A stretch of 64,000 nucleotides of DNA from Micavibrio_A sp040381535 (GCA_040381535.1 JBEIHF010000009.1:1-64000); one strand, 5' to 3'; positions 51,699 through 60,090 are shown, numbered from the stretch's first letter. Made by a program: numbers and translations. The notes: generated by a model from the letters alone, not told the origin.

Positions 51699-51755
51699 TT
51701 GCCATTTGGCTTGGCTTTGCTATATGGTTTGGCACTCCCTTAGAGGGAGTGCTAA
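51699..51755 (+). promoter_or_regulatory. groESL promoter with CIRCE element
   Basis: TTGCCA (51699-51704) and TATATG (51721-51726) are 16 bases apart. CIRCE follows at 51729-51755: TTGGCACTC, nine bases, GAGTGCTAA, one mismatch from the consensus left arm. It is the HrcA repressor site, overlapping the transcription start. CTTG at 51698 may also serve a sigma32-type -35. Confidence 0.9.
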
Positions 51756-51816
51756 TAACCCATGGTGGGTTTTTAGCAAGTTGTTGTAAAACAATGATTA
51801 TTAAGGAGACTTACAC

Positions 51817-52134
51817 ATGAAATTTCGCCCTTTGCATGATCGCGTACTTTTGAAGCGCATCGAGCAGGAAGCCAAAACAGCCGGCGGTATCATCATTCCC
51901 GATACGGCCAAAGAAAAACCGATGGAAGCTGAAGTGATCGCTGCCGGTCCGGGCGCTTACAACGAAAACGGCGCAGCTCGCCTTACACTGGATGTTAAGG
52001 CCGGTGATCGCGTTCTCATTTCCAAATGGGCCGGTACCGAAATCACGGTTGATGGTCAGGAACTTCTGGTCGTCAAAGAATCCGACATTATGGGCATTAT
52101 CGACGGCGGCGCTGCTGCCAAGAAGGCCGCATAA
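51817..52134 (+). CDS. groES: Co-chaperonin GroES
   Basis: A 105-residue GroES: KFRPLHDRVLLKRIEQEAKTAGGIIIPDTAKEKP with the mobile loop, and a roof/C-terminal part ending VVKESDIMGIID. A seven-membered lid of GroEL. AAGGAG precedes the start. First gene of the HrcA/CIRCE-controlled operon. The Ala/Lys tail AAAKKAA is a small extension. Confidence 0.97.
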   Translation: MKFRPLHDRVLLKRIEQEAKTAGGIIIPDTAKEKPMEAEVIAAGPGAYNENGAARLTLDVKAGDRVLISKWAGTEITVDGQELLVVKESDIMGIIDGGAAAKKAA

Positions 52135-52148
52135 CTTAAAAAAACACG

Positions 52149-52173
52149 ACGAACGAATTATTGGATCGTTTGT
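52149..52173 (+). other. Hairpin between groES and groEL
   Basis: ACGAACGA and TCGTTTGT pair (one G-T) around a 9-base loop in the 79-base intercistronic gap. In Agrobacterium a hairpin at this place is a known mRNA cleavage site that lets groEL message outlast groES; a like role is inferred. Confidence 0.55.
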
Positions 52174-52213
52174 AACTTATTAAATAAATTAATTCTCAAA
52201 AAGGAGAAAAACC

Positions 52214-53869
52214 ATGGCTGCTAAAACAGTATCATTCCAACGCGAAGCCCGCGAAAAAGTCCTCGAAGGCGTAAACATTGCGGCAGATGCCGTAAAAGTA
52301 ACGCTCGGTCCCAAAGGCCGTAACGTTCTGATCCAAAAATCCTTCGGTTCGCCCCGTTCTACGAAAGACGGCGTAACCGTTGCCAAAGAAATAGAACTTA
52401 AAGACGCGCAACGCAATCTTGGCGCACAGCTGATCAAGGAAGTGGCGAGCAAACAAAACGATCACTCTGGTGATGGCACCACGACGGCGACCGTTCTGGC
52501 GCAATCGATCGTCAACCAAGGCAACAAAGTCATCACGGCGGGGGCAAACCCGATGGATGTCAAGCGCGGTATAGATAAAGCCGTTGCAGTCGTCGTTGAA
52601 GAACTGAAGAAAAACGCAAAACCTGTTAAGTCGAACCAAGAAATCGCCCAAATCGGCACGATCTCCGCGAACGGCGAAAAAGAAATCGGCGATAAAATTG
52701 CCGAAGCCATGGATAAAGTCGGTAAAGAAGGTGTTATCACGGTTGAAGAATCCAAAACGATGGAAACGGAACTGGATGTCGTCGAAGGCATGCAATTCGA
52801 TCGCGGTTACCTGTCCCCGTACTTCATCACGGATGCGGAAAAGATGCAGGTGGTTCTTGAATCTCCCTATATCCTGCTGTTCGAAAAGAAACTCTCTAAC
52901 CTCCAATCCATGCTTCCCGTTCTCGAAGCTGTTGTCCAAACGGGCAAGCCGCTTTTGATCATCGCGGAAGATGTCGAAGGTGAGGCTTTGGCCACGCTGG
53001 TTGTCAACAAACTGCGCGGTGGTTTGAAAATTGCTGCCGTTAAAGCCCCCGGTTTCGGCGATCGTCGTAAAGCGATGCTCGAAGACATCGCGCTTTTGAC
53101 GGGCGGTCAGATGATTTCCGAAGACCTCGGCATCAAACTCGAAAATGTTACGCTGGAAATGCTCGGCAAAGCCAAGAAAGTCCAAATCACGAAAGATAAC
53201 ACGACGATCGTTGATGGCGCAGGCCAGAAAGCCGATATCGAAGCCCGTTGCGGCCAAATCAAGGCGCAGATCGAAGATACGTCTTCTGATTACGACCGTG
53301 AAAAACTGCAAGAGCGTCTTGCCAAGCTGGCCGGCGGTGTTGCTGTCCTGCGCGTTGGTGGCGCTACGGAAGTCGAAGTGAAAGAACGCAAAGACCGCGT
53401 TGACGATGCGATGCATGCTACGCGCGCAGCCGTTGAAGAAGGCATCGTTGCCGGGGGCGGTTCCGCTTTGTTGTTCGCGTCGAAAGTCCTTGAAAAATTC
53501 AAAGGCGATAACGACGACCAACAATTCGGTATCGAAATCATCCGTAAGGCTTGTCAGGCTCCCGTTCGTCAGATCGCGGAAAATGCAGGCAAAGAAGGTT
53601 CGATCATCGTCGGAAAACTGACCGCTGACTCCAATGTCACGGGCGGTTATGACGCGCAGAACGACAATTACTGCGACATGCTTAAAGCCGGTATCATCGA
53701 CCCTGTGAAGGTTGTGCGTACGGCTCTGCAGGATGCAGCTTCCGTTGCAGGCCTTTTGCTGACAACCGAAGCGACCATCACGGATGCTCCCGATGACTCC
53801 AAAGGCGGAAACGCCGGCGGCGGCATGGGCGGCGGCATGGGCGGCGGCATGGGTGGAATGGATTTCTAA
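52214..53869 (+). CDS. groEL: Chaperonin GroEL
   Basis: A 551-residue chaperonin. Signature parts: VTLGPKGRNVLIQKSFGSP, the ATP site SGDGTTTATVLAQ, KVGKEGVITVEESKT, apical-domain FDRGYLSPYFITD, and ATRAAVEEGIVAGGGSAL; the tail is GGMGGGMGGMDF. Strong AAGGAG before ATG. Length standard. Works with GroES on newly made and stressed proteins. Confidence 0.98.
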   Translation: MAAKTVSFQREAREKVLEGVNIAADAVKVTLGPKGRNVLIQKSFGSPRSTKDGVTVAKEIELKDAQRNLGAQLIKEVASKQNDHSGDGTTTATVLAQSIVNQGNKVITAGANPMDVKRGIDKAVAVVVEELKKNAKPVKSNQEIAQIGTISANGEKEIGDKIAEAMDKVGKEGVITVEESKTMETELDVVEGMQFDRGYLSPYFITDAEKMQVVLESPYILLFEKKLSNLQSMLPVLEAVVQTGKPLLIIAEDVEGEALATLVVNKLRGGLKIAAVKAPGFGDRRKAMLEDIALLTGGQMISEDLGIKLENVTLEMLGKAKKVQITKDNTTIVDGAGQKADIEARCGQIKAQIEDTSSDYDREKLQERLAKLAGGVAVLRVGGATEVEVKERKDRVDDAMHATRAAVEEGIVAGGGSALLFASKVLEKFKGDNDDQQFGIEIIRKACQAPVRQIAENAGKEGSIIVGKLTADSNVTGGYDAQNDNYCDMLKAGIIDPVKVVRTALQDAASVAGLLLTTEATITDAPDDSKGGNAGGGMGGGMGGGMGGMDF

Positions 53870-53892
53870 TCCACCCCCTGTATTACGAAATC

Positions 53893-53922
53893 AAAAAGGC
53901 CGGATCACTTCCGGCCTTTTTT
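53893..53922. terminator. Terminator shared by groEL and the convergent XRE gene
   Basis: AAAAAGGCCGGA and TCCGGCCTTTTTT pair around a five-base loop; A/T tracts serve both directions. The last codons of the XRE gene (stop at 53905) lie inside the stem. Confidence 0.9.
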
Positions 53923-54627
53923 CTTAGATATTTTTTTGAGAACCACATCTTTTTGATATGGATCTATATTCCAGATCGCTTTGTCGTTGGGTGGCGGCTT
54001 TTGTGCTACTTTCCATTGTTGCATGAATTTTTCGCGGTAAATTCTGGCTGCATTTACATCGTCCATCAGAAAGACTAGCGGTTCGTTTAACCATAATATA
54101 ATTGCCAGTTTATCTGCAAAAACGTAAAAAGGTATGGAAGAAAAGTCTTCCTTTTTCATCCATCTGTATTCTGCATATGAAGAAACTGGGAAAAAGAAGT
54201 CGTTTTCGCAAATCAGGATTTTGTAACTTATTTTTAACCCGATCATACGATCCCAATGCAATTGCAGAGATTGTGCATCCATGTTTTTGATGAAGTCACG
54301 TTCATCTACGTTACCAACTAGCACTTCGTTGTTTTTGCTGTTGCGAACATTTTCGTAAATCAAATTATAAAACTGCTTGAGTTGTTCCATTCCCTGGAAA
54401 ATACGAATGGCCTGACGTTTTTCTTGTACGCCTCGGTCCGATAAGAATTCAATTCCCGCGGTTTCAAATGTTTCGATAATTTTTTGAAGTGTACCTTGTC
54501 CTGGAATTTGTTTTCCGAGTTCTATATTCGCAATGGTAGGAACAGCGAGTCCCGTGCGTTCTGCTAGGTCTGTTTGGCTCCAGTTTTTAAGGGCGCGCGC
54601 CGCGCGTATTTGGTCAGCGGTTATCAT
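53905..54627 (-). CDS. XRE regulator with C-terminal sensor-like domain (second copy)
   Basis: A 240-residue paralogue of the protein at 3407-4066. XRE helix-turn-helix at 4-60 (QIRAARALKNWSQTDLAERTG, AVPTIANIELG), the shared linker GIEFLSDRGVQ, and the C-terminal domain with ISYKILICENDFFF and SIPFYVFADKLAIILW. ATG 54627 gives the N-terminus aligned with the paralogue, with AAGGAC just before it. It diverges from the gene at 54746 across about 118 AT-rich bases. A Lys-rich tail (KKISKKKGRK) is encoded by the terminator stem. Confidence 0.8.
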   Translation of the reverse strand: MITADQIRAARALKNWSQTDLAERTGLAVPTIANIELGKQIPGQGTLQKIIETFETAGIEFLSDRGVQEKRQAIRIFQGMEQLKQFYNLIYENVRNSKNNEVLVGNVDERDFIKNMDAQSLQLHWDRMIGLKISYKILICENDFFFPVSSYAEYRWMKKEDFSSIPFYVFADKLAIILWLNEPLVFLMDDVNAARIYREKFMQQWKVAQKPPPNDKAIWNIDPYQKDVVLKKISKKKGRK

Positions 54628-54643
54628 GTCCTTGAATATATAG

Positions 54644-54709
54644 GCATTATTAGTGTTAGGGCTATAAATAATAAAATATAGTTGACAAAAACCTGACATT
54701 CATTATAAA
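54644..54709 (+). promoter_or_regulatory. Sigma70 promoter with shared operator-like motif
   Basis: TTGACA (54682-54687) and TATAAA (54704-54709) are 16 bases apart, toward the gene at 54746. GCATTATTAGT (54644-54654) is identical to 4115-4125 in the first XRE pair, lying 17 bases upstream of the regulator's own start. Confidence 0.62.
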
Positions 54710-54745
54710 TCATATTATATAATATATTTTATATTAGGTTTTGAT

Positions 54746-55075
54746 ATGCCGCCGAAGCTGAAAACCAAATCTAACGTCCAGCGTCCTTTTTGGCTGGATG
54801 TAGAAAATATGCTTAATTCACAGGTTCTTACCGATGGTGATGATGGGCATTTGAAAGGTACTATGACAGGGGAAAGCTGGAAAAACTTCCTGATTGAACT
54901 GCGTGCAGAAATATTGTGCAAACTGGAAAATTACGGAACAGGCGCATACAGCTTTCAAGGTTCTCATCTGGGCAACTTCAGGGCCGACAAGAAAAAGATC
55001 GAACGCATTTATCTCCGTAGTCTTGCAGTTTTGTATAGAGACGCGGAAAAAGCCTATAAAAACATATCCGGATAA
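54746..55075 (+). CDS. Unknown protein paired with second XRE regulator
   Basis: A 109-residue protein, basic at the start (MPPKLKTKSNVQRPFW), then acidic (VLTDGDDGH), then a helix with NFLIELRAEILCKLENYG and a final helical part (ERIYLRSLAVLYRDAEKAYK). No family recognised and no sequence likeness to the 156-residue partner of the first pair. It has its own good promoter and a terminator at 55110. Possible cargo of the same kind of module. Confidence 0.6.
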   Translation: MPPKLKTKSNVQRPFWLDVENMLNSQVLTDGDDGHLKGTMTGESWKNFLIELRAEILCKLENYGTGAYSFQGSHLGNFRADKKKIERIYLRSLAVLYRDAEKAYKNISG

Positions 55076-55109
55076 ACGGATAGTAATAGAGGTCTTACCA
55101 CCACACTCT

Positions 55110-55144
55110 AAAAGGCCGCACGGTTTAAGCCCTGCGGCCTTTTT
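55110..55144 (+). terminator. Intrinsic terminator after the unknown gene
   Basis: AAAGGCCGCA and TGCGGCCTTT pair around a 12-base loop, followed by T residues. Confidence 0.88.
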
Positions 55145-55185
55145 GGATGGCTTGCCGTTCTGAAGGCGATATCGCATAATGGGCC

Positions 55186-55875
55186 ATGGCCCGAACCCCG
55201 AGCAGCAATCCATCTAACCAGAACCGCGCGGCGCGGGCGCCGATGTCGAAAGAATCCCGATTCATCGGCTATCTGGTTTTGGGTTTTGGCGTGCTCGCCA
55301 TCATTACGGTTTTGATACTGGCTTTTGGCGGCGGCGAAAAAACAGAGAAAAAGAACACGAAAAAAGAAACTCCCGTACAGGAAGTGGTAAAATTGGCGCC
55401 GGAATTGCTGCCGGCCGCACCTGCGCCTGTGGTGAAAAAGGTAGAACCTCTCAAGGAAGAACTGTTGTTCAAACGCAATCCTAATTTCGATGCAGCTAAG
55501 ATGAACGGTGAATGGCAGGCCGCGATAGGCGATTACACGGCTGTTCTGCAGGTGGACAAGAATGTGTATCAGGTAATTTTGGCAGGCGAGAACGAGCAAG
55601 TGGCCAGAATATATTCTTCAGGCACGTTCAAGGTGATGGAAGACATAGTCATGCTGACGCCGCAAAAGAACTGGCCTCAGCCAGCGACCGAGTCGAAAGA
55701 GATAAAATACCGCAAATTGACTACTGCTGCTTTTCCCGTGGTCGCCTATTTTAATGACGATGAGATGATCTGGCAAAACCCGCCGAGATCCGAAAAACGT
55801 GTGCTGACACCGCGCAAATCGCCATTGCTTCTGTCACAGGATCAAGAAGCTATTCTCTGGAAGAGATTGAAATAA
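55186..55875 (+). CDS. Single-pass membrane protein of unknown function
   Basis: A 229-residue protein: basic cytoplasmic start, one membrane helix (FIGYLVLGFGVLAIITVLILAFG at about 26-48), a Lys/Pro linker (KKNTKKETPVQ), then a soluble domain of about 130 residues (MNGEWQAAIGDYTAVLQVDKNVYQVILAG, RIYSSGTFKVMEDIVMLTP) that reads like a small lipocalin-type beta barrel. No firm family. Its stop is one base before mutM, so it is translated with it. Confidence 0.62.
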   Translation: MARTPSSNPSNQNRAARAPMSKESRFIGYLVLGFGVLAIITVLILAFGGGEKTEKKNTKKETPVQEVVKLAPELLPAAPAPVVKKVEPLKEELLFKRNPNFDAAKMNGEWQAAIGDYTAVLQVDKNVYQVILAGENEQVARIYSSGTFKVMEDIVMLTPQKNWPQPATESKEIKYRKLTTAAFPVVAYFNDDEMIWQNPPRSEKRVLTPRKSPLLLSQDQEAILWKRLK

Positions 55876-55876
55876 A

Positions 55877-56716
55877 ATGCCTGAACTTCCCGAAGTTGAA
55901 ACGGTGCGTCTGGGCCTTGAACCCTTCATGACGGGCAAGAAAGTGCACAAGATCACCACACATCGTGAAGGTTTGCGTGTTCCTTTTCCGAAGGGTCTTG
56001 CCGCATTACAGGGCCGTAGGATCGATAAACTCACACGCCGTGCCAAATATCTGCTCGTGCATATGGGTTCCGATATTCTGGTCATTCATCTGGGCATGTC
56101 GGGGCGTATCACGGCTATGGCAGATTTGAAAAAGTACAAACGTGCGAAGCACGATCATTTTATCCTTAATCTGGAAGGGGATAGCGGCATCGTGTTCAAC
56201 GATCCGCGCCGTTTCGGAATCGTATTGATGCTCGCGGAAAAAGATTTGGAGCAAAACGAAGCCTTCAAATCGCTCGGTCCCGAACCGCTTTCGAAAGAAT
56301 TTACAGGCAAGGTTTTGCAATCGCGGTTAAAGGGCAAGAAAGTGCCGATCAAAATCGCATTGCTGGATCAGCGCGTCGTGGCGGGTATCGGCAATATCTA
56401 TGACTGCGAGGCCTTGTTCGGCGCGGGGATCGCGCCGCAGCGTCTGGCGGGCGATCTGTCCGCCAAGGAATGCGATGTTTTGGTAAAGTGTATCAAGGAC
56501 GTTTTGGCCAAGGCCATTAAGGCGGGCGGCAGCAGTTTAAAAGATTACCGGAAAGCCGACGGGGAACTTGGCTATTTTCAGTATGGCTTCAAGGTGTACG
56601 ATCGGGAAGGGGAGGCTTGTTCGCGTTGCGCGACCGTGATTAAAAAGGCCCCTTTAATACAGCGTATTACACAAGGGGCCCGCTCGACGTTTTTCTGCGC
56701 GCGGTGCCAAAAATAA
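55877..56716 (+). CDS. mutM: Formamidopyrimidine-DNA glycosylase
   Basis: A 279-residue repair enzyme removing 8-oxoguanine. The N-terminus MPELPEVETVRLGL supplies the catalytic Pro2 and Glu3; a helix-two-turn-helix carries VAGIGNIYDCEALFGAGI; the C-terminal zinc finger reads ACSRCATVI with RSTFFCARCQK. Length normal. Followed by a decayed gene, then rpsT and dnaA, a familiar alphaproteobacterial linkage. Confidence 0.96.
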   Translation: MPELPEVETVRLGLEPFMTGKKVHKITTHREGLRVPFPKGLAALQGRRIDKLTRRAKYLLVHMGSDILVIHLGMSGRITAMADLKKYKRAKHDHFILNLEGDSGIVFNDPRRFGIVLMLAEKDLEQNEAFKSLGPEPLSKEFTGKVLQSRLKGKKVPIKIALLDQRVVAGIGNIYDCEALFGAGIAPQRLAGDLSAKECDVLVKCIKDVLAKAIKAGGSSLKDYRKADGELGYFQYGFKVYDREGEACSRCATVIKKAPLIQRITQGARSTFFCARCQK

Positions 56717-56781
56717 ATATTGGAATGAAATCCATAAATTTTTAAAAAAAATTGGGCAAAGTTACGTAGAAAGGAAACGCA

Positions 56782-57244
56782 TTGTTTCTCATACTAATTG
56801 CTGTCTCCTTGTTTGCCGCCCTTTCCTATGTTTTTCTCTATAGCACCCGTAGCTGCAGCGGTTCCGTGGAAGACGAGAAAGCGCAACTACTAGAAGTCGG
56901 CCAACCTAGAGAATTATACTACGGCTGTTCAAACCGCTATTCTCCGCCTAAAAATCGCGCGTAATATCGAGGCGGGCAGCATCTACCTTGATAAGGATTT
57001 CTACACCAGAAATGACGGATCTCCGGCACCGCCGCCTTCGGGCATCCCCAGCATCGCCTACAGTTTCGCATCCAGAACCATTGCGTTGAATTTTTATGGC
57101 TCCGCGTTAGGCGCTACATCGAGTTCCAATGTGCAAGGTGATTTAAAGAACGGGGCGAGCGGTGTCGAAGGACATACCGCATGGTGCGCGTTAGACACGG
57201 ATTTTCCGCGTTGCGTTTTTACGAGCGTTATTGAACAATATTGA
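56782..57244 (+). pseudogene. Decayed pilin-like gene with frameshift
   Basis: Frame one from TTG 56782 encodes FLILIAVSLFAALSYVF, like the hydrophobic N-terminal helix of pseudopilin-type proteins; the codons just before spell KGNA, as in relatives that begin near GNALFLILIAV, but a TAG at 56767 leaves no proper start. After about 56894-56950 the sense frame switches by one base and stays open to 57244: YTTAVQTAILRLKIARNIEA, then a Gly/Ser/Pro-rich region with cysteines (WCALDTDFPRCVF). Both a missing start and a frameshift indicate a pseudogene. Confidence 0.6.
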
Positions 57245-57258
57245 GGGCTTGTTAGGAC

Positions 57259-57657
57259 ATGGCCGCAGTGATAAAAAAAATCATGCTTAAACATTGTCTG
57301 ATCATGGCCTTGGTTCTACTGGTTGCTGTTCCCGCGTTTGCCGAGGAAGTCGCCAAAACTCCCATCTTCTTCGAGGCCCTTTATGACGTGCCTGTCATGC
57401 CGGGGCTGGAGGAATTGAAGGATCAGGCCATGCTGTTCGATAAACCCGATGGGCGCATAGCCTCGGTATTGGCGGCCTCCAAAAACCTCAACGCTACGGA
57501 AATAAGCCGTTTTTACGCGGAATCGCTACCCCAACTGGGCTGGAAAAAAACGGCGGAAAATCAGTATGTTCGGGGGTCAGATACCCTAAAAATGGAGCTT
57601 TCGAAAAAACCACCTTTGACGGTGGTCCATTTCACCCTTTCTCCGGCCAATCGTTAA
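57259..57657 (+). CDS. Hypothetical exported protein
   Basis: A 132-residue protein with a signal peptide (LKHCLIMALVLLVAVPAFAEE). The mature part has VPVMPGLEELKDQAMLFDKPDGRI and a small alpha/beta unit (EISRFYAESLPQLGWKKTAENQYVR, LKMELSKK). This pattern (a pair of strands after FYxxxLPxLGW) is shared by small alphaproteobacterial periplasmic proteins of unknown role. ATG 57274 or 57283 would also leave a good signal peptide. Confidence 0.68.
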   Translation: MAAVIKKIMLKHCLIMALVLLVAVPAFAEEVAKTPIFFEALYDVPVMPGLEELKDQAMLFDKPDGRIASVLAASKNLNATEISRFYAESLPQLGWKKTAENQYVRGSDTLKMELSKKPPLTVVHFTLSPANR

Positions 57658-57681
57658 GGTTTTAGGGCGTTAATCTTTAAC

Positions 57682-57729
57682 TTGACAGTTTGACCCCTAG
57701 ACGCGTAAAACAGCCCATCCTGTGGATAA
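57682..57729 (+). promoter_or_regulatory. DnaA box and -35-like element before rpsT
   Basis: TGTGGATAA (57721-57729) is the exact complement of the DnaA box TTATCCACA. TTGACA at 57682-57687 could be the -35 of the rpsT promoter, with a weak -10 around 57705-57711. A DnaA box here may couple this region to replication or mark part of an origin. Confidence 0.5.
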
Positions 57730-57804
57730 ATGATGTATCCCGCCGCCCCGAAAACGGGCGTGAAAACAAGAATTTGAACGATTTAGAGATAGAGAAAAAA
57801 GACC

Positions 57805-58071
57805 ATGGCAAATCACGCTTCTTCAAAGAAAAGAATTCGAACCAACGCGCGCAAGAATGAAATCAAGACCGCGCGCACGAGCCGTATCCGCACCTTCCTC
57901 AAAAGAGTTGAAGCTGCGATTGCCGGCGGCGATGCCAAAGCAGCCGAAGAAGCTTTCAAAGCGGTTCAGCCAGAGCTGGCACGTGGCGTAGCAAAAGATA
58001 TCGTTCAGAAAAACACTGCGGCGCGCAAAATTTCGCGTCTGTCCGCACGCATCAAAGCGCTTAAGAACTAA
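57805..58071 (+). CDS. rpsT: 30S ribosomal protein S20
   Basis: An 88-residue S20: MANHASSKKRIRTNARKNEIKTARTSRIRTFLKRVE is the usual basic first helix, and the C-terminal end NTAARKISRLSARIKAL is conserved. It binds the lower body of 16S rRNA. Upstream of dnaA, as in many alphaproteobacteria. A hairpin follows at 58077. Confidence 0.97.
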   Translation: MANHASSKKRIRTNARKNEIKTARTSRIRTFLKRVEAAIAGGDAKAAEEAFKAVQPELARGVAKDIVQKNTAARKISRLSARIKALKN

Positions 58072-58605
58072 TTCCTGACATAGCCATCAGGCTATGTCTC
58101 ACAATACTCCCTCATTACATTGAAATATGAATTGGTTGGCCGCAAGAAACTATCTCTTGCGGCTACAAAACTATTAGCGCACTCTGTCAATGGTTAAATT
58201 ATTTCTTTTTTTGATGTTCCCCATTTTTTCCGCTTGTGGACTAAAAAAAATAGTTTTAGGGTCTGTGAATAAGCAATCAAAAAACCCCTGTGAACAACAT
58301 AGGGATCTAGCTGAAGCGGTGGTGGTGTAGAACACATTCGTACCGTTCTCCGGCAGTATCAGAGGACCTAATCACTACCCCCGCATAGGGACAAGAGTTG
58401 GAGTTTAAAAAGGGGTTTTTAAAACCGTCGCTATACTTCCGTATAAGAGACAGTGTTTCGGGGACCAAACCTTGATATTTATCGCCGATTTGAATAGATC
58501 TAACTGTAAAACACCATTTTTACAGAAGACATTTTCGCGTCTTCGATCTCTCACGCCGGCTTGGTTTGAATAATTAGTTACCAATTTTGTGGAGATAATA
58601 AAAAT
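58072..58605. other. rpsT-dnaA intergenic region with DnaA boxes
   Basis: No gene in 534 bases. Two perfect 9-bp hairpins: GACATAGCC/GGCTATGTC (58077-58098) and GCCGCAAGA/TCTTGCGGC (58139-58163), neither followed by T-tract. An AT-rich stretch (58185-58260) precedes DnaA-box-like sequences on the minus strand: TGTGAATAA (58264-58272, full match to the loose consensus), TGTGGACTA (58235-58243) and TGTGAACAA (58289-58297), each one or two bases off. This could be the dnaA promoter/autoregulation region or an oriC. Confidence 0.55.
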
Positions 58606-60033
58606 ATGTCTGAATTCTCGGGTCAATCAACCAACGTAAAGCCTTTTAAAACGGAATCCTTCGCGCCTACGCCTGAAGTGCTGGCTGCGTGGACGGCCGT
58701 CTATAAGGAACTGCGTGATGAGTTTGGTGAAGCCGTTTACCGCAGCTGGCTGAAGCCTCTGACCCTGCAGGCCTACTATCACGGTACGCTCGAAGTGTCC
58801 GTTCCCACGCGTTTTATGCGCGACTGGATTCAAACGCATTATTCCAAACGTATTCTGGAGATGGCCTCCACCAAATATGACGATATCAAACGCCTCGAAG
58901 TTGTGGTCGTGCAAAGCGCGCAGCAAGCTTCTGATGCCGCTGAAGATGAAAAGAAAGCCAAAGGCAACGATAACGGCACCAAAACCGTTACGATGGAAGA
59001 CCCCTTTGATTTGGCTTCTCCGCTTGATGCCCGTTACTCGTTCGATTCTTTTATCGTTGGCAAACCCAATGCACTCGCACACGCCGCTGCCCGCCGCGTG
59101 GTCGAAAGCGCCTCCGTTCCCTTCAACCCACTCTTTATATATGGCGGCGTCGGTCTTGGAAAAACCCACCTGATGCATGCCATCGCTTGGGCGCTGAAAG
59201 AACAGAACCCCAACAAGCGCGTGATGTATTTATCAGCCGAAAAATTTATGTACCAGTTCGTGCGAGCAATACGCTCCAACGACACGATGGCGTTCAAGGA
59301 ATTCTTCCGCTCGGTAGACGTACTGATGATCGATGACATCCAGTTCATTTCCGGCAAGGAATCTACCCAAGAAGAATTCTTCCATACTTTCAACGCGCTG
59401 GTCGATCAAAACAAGCAAATTATCATCTCTGCCGATAAGGCACCGTCGGATCTGATGGGTATAGATGAACGCCTTCGTTCTCGTCTCGCATGGGGTTTGG
59501 TGGCGGACATTCAACCGTCTACCTATGAATTGCGCCTTGGCATTTTGCAGGCAAAACGCAAGCAATTAAACGCTAATGTGCCCGAGCCGGTTCTTGAATT
59601 CCTCGCACTCAAAGTCACCAGCAACATCCGCGAACTCGAAGGCGCATTGAACCGCATCGTCGCGCATTCCGATGTAGCCAAACAAGCGATCACGTTGGAA
59701 TCCACGCAAGAAGTCCTGCAGGATTTGTTGCGCTCACATGACCGCCGCATCACCATCGACGAGATACAACGCAAAGTGGCTGAACACTACAATATTCGTC
59801 TGGCCGACATGCACTCCGCACGCCGTTCACGCAATGTTGCGCGTCCCCGTCAGGTTGCGATGTTCCTTGCCAAACAATTGACTGCACGCAGCTTGCCCGA
59901 AATCGGACGCAAATTTGGTGGACGCGACCACACGACCGTTATGCACGCTGTGCGCAAAGTCGAAGAGCTGGTCGTTGAGGATGTGTCGTTCGCACAGGAC
60001 GTAGAAGTCATCAAACGCGCCCTTACCGGCTGA
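58606..60033 (+). CDS. dnaA: Chromosomal replication initiator DnaA
   Basis: A 475-residue initiator. Domain I at about 20-100 (WTAVYKELRDEFGEAVYRSWL), a short linker (ASDAAEDEKKAKGND), AAA+ domain with Walker A PLFIYGGVGLGKTHL and Walker B VLMIDDIQFISGKEST, and domain IV with the DNA-binding signature FGGRDHTTVMHAVRKVEEL. GGAG precedes ATG 58606. A terminator follows; dnaN is not adjacent (see 60091-61669). Confidence 0.97.
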   Translation: MSEFSGQSTNVKPFKTESFAPTPEVLAAWTAVYKELRDEFGEAVYRSWLKPLTLQAYYHGTLEVSVPTRFMRDWIQTHYSKRILEMASTKYDDIKRLEVVVVQSAQQASDAAEDEKKAKGNDNGTKTVTMEDPFDLASPLDARYSFDSFIVGKPNALAHAAARRVVESASVPFNPLFIYGGVGLGKTHLMHAIAWALKEQNPNKRVMYLSAEKFMYQFVRAIRSNDTMAFKEFFRSVDVLMIDDIQFISGKESTQEEFFHTFNALVDQNKQIIISADKAPSDLMGIDERLRSRLAWGLVADIQPSTYELRLGILQAKRKQLNANVPEPVLEFLALKVTSNIRELEGALNRIVAHSDVAKQAITLESTQEVLQDLLRSHDRRITIDEIQRKVAEHYNIRLADMHSARRSRNVARPRQVAMFLAKQLTARSLPEIGRKFGGRDHTTVMHAVRKVEELVVEDVSFAQDVEVIKRALTG

Positions 60034-60057
60034 TGTGCTTGCTGCAAAAGGAAAAAG

Positions 60058-60085
60058 AAAAAGGGCCGCTTATGGGCCCTTTTTT
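60058..60085 (+). terminator. Intrinsic terminator of dnaA
   Basis: AAAGGGCC pairs with the GGGCCCTTT side around GCTTAT-type loop, followed by six T. It ends just before the stop of the convergent BPL_N gene. Confidence 0.88.
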
Positions 60086-60090
60086 GTGTC

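Noticed and set aside
52232..53524. A 430-codon open frame on the minus strand across groEL
   Set aside because: It lies wholly within groEL, has no ribosome site or family pattern and results from the GroEL codon bias; a shadow.
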